Source: an uncultured Candidatus Competibacteraceae bacterium
GTDB lineage: Bacteria; Pseudomonadota; Gammaproteobacteria; Competibacterales; Competibacteraceae
Assembly: GCA_937872125.1 (NCBI GenBank)
Contig: CALMNY010000270.1
Location: forward strand, 1-14,151
DNA length: 14,151 nucleotides
Reading direction: 5' to 3'
Shown here: positions 13,758 to 14,151 of the stretch, in pieces
Position numbering within the stretch: position 1 is the first letter of the stretch
How the letters are laid out: each line of letters opens with the position of its first letter
Translations under genes and position numbers: made by a program
The notes under the pieces: model-generated
Seen by the model: only the letters and a program-made list of their open reading frames with translations
What the model was told of the DNA's origin: nothing
The model's database searches: none

Positions 13758-14151
13758 ATGACTATCGTTTACAAAGAAAATGCGCCGCTGCGCATCGAAG
13801 CTGCGCAGGACCTGTACCGGCGCTCTACCCTGGGGGCGCGGCGGCCGGTGGATCAACCGGATCGGTTCGCCGGGATGTTGAACAACGCCAATCTGATCAT
13901 CACCGCCTGGCGCGGCGAACGCTGCGTGGGCATCGCCCGCACCTTGACCGATTTCACCTATGTGGCGTATCTCGCCGACCTGGCGGTCGATGCCGACTAC
14001 CAACGGCAGGGCATTGGCCGGCAACTGATCGTGGAAACCCAACAGCGCCTGATGCCCGCGTGCATGATCGTATTGTTGGCGGCGCCTCAGGCCCACGCCT
14101 ATTACGCTCGGCTGGGCTTTGCGCCCCATCCTCGCGCCTGGGTGCTCCGGG
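13758..14151 (+). CDS. GNAT-family N-acetyltransferase (runs off the right edge)
   Basis: At least 131 aa are encoded from ATG 13,758, preceded by GAAGGGA as ribosome binding site; the stop codon is outside the window. It shows the small GNAT fold: MTIVYKENAPLRIEAAQDLY, RRSTLGARRPVDQPDRFAGM, LIITAWRGERCVGIARTLTD, then the strand YLADLAVDADYQ. The acetyl-CoA loop QRQGIGRQL (motif A) follows, and then YYARLGFAPHPRAWVL, the usual C-terminal block. The family is about 135-140 aa, so only a few residues are missing. These single-domain GNAT enzymes acetylate amines or protein N-termini, and the substrate cannot be told from sequence. It appears to be a single-gene unit. Confidence 0.88.
   Translation, partial: MTIVYKENAPLRIEAAQDLYRRSTLGARRPVDQPDRFAGMLNNANLIITAWRGERCVGIARTLTDFTYVAYLADLAVDADYQRQGIGRQLIVETQQRLMPACMIVLLAAPQAHAYYARLGFAPHPRAWVLR

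Overview
The window is a GC-rich proteobacterial chromosome segment (GC-biased third codon positions, good Shine-Dalgarno sites, gamma/betaproteobacterial gene types). I cannot name the genus. The sequence is a patchwork: one intact, compact gene block (about 1,995-10,075) sits between broken genes and decayed mobile elements.

Left flank (1-1,760): the C-terminal part of an acyl-CoA dehydrogenase runs off the left edge on the minus strand and loses its homology at about 689, beside a perfect GC-rich palindrome. A region with no secure gene follows, then a small secreted Gly/Tyr/His/Arg-rich protein (1,054-1,401) and a minus-strand remnant of a tyrosine recombinase whose nucleophilic Tyr is replaced by Asp.

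Core (1,995-10,075): two divergent operons. The minus-strand operon reads exported PepSY protein, OmpR-type response regulator, sensor histidine kinase, with overlapping stops and starts. The plus-strand operon reads ferric-reductase-like b-type cytochrome/flavoprotein, exported PepSY protein, exported DUF2271 protein, PepSY-TM/flavodoxin/CPR-type reductase, ApbE-type FAD:protein FMN transferase. The DUF2271 protein carries a DGVTGAS sequence matching the ApbE acceptor pattern. The simplest reading is a regulated system that moves electrons from cytosolic NAD(P)H through two different membrane modules to an exported flavinylated carrier or to metal/oxidant acceptors outside the inner membrane. 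The divergent intergenic region holds an 11-bp-period direct repeat placed like a PhoP/PmrA-type regulator site.

Right flank (10,076-14,151): remains of a two-gene transposon (truncated Mu-C-type transposase; AAA ATPase broken by a frameshift and a stop) end in an array of six helically phased repeats. A matching inverted end lies 279 bp further on, and between the two is a comparatively AT-rich 70-aa gene. Next come a degraded molybdenum-carrier-type (cpYpsA) gene, an intact Old Yellow Enzyme-type alkene reductase (minus), a truncated divergent LysR regulator, and a GNAT acetyltransferase that runs off the right edge.
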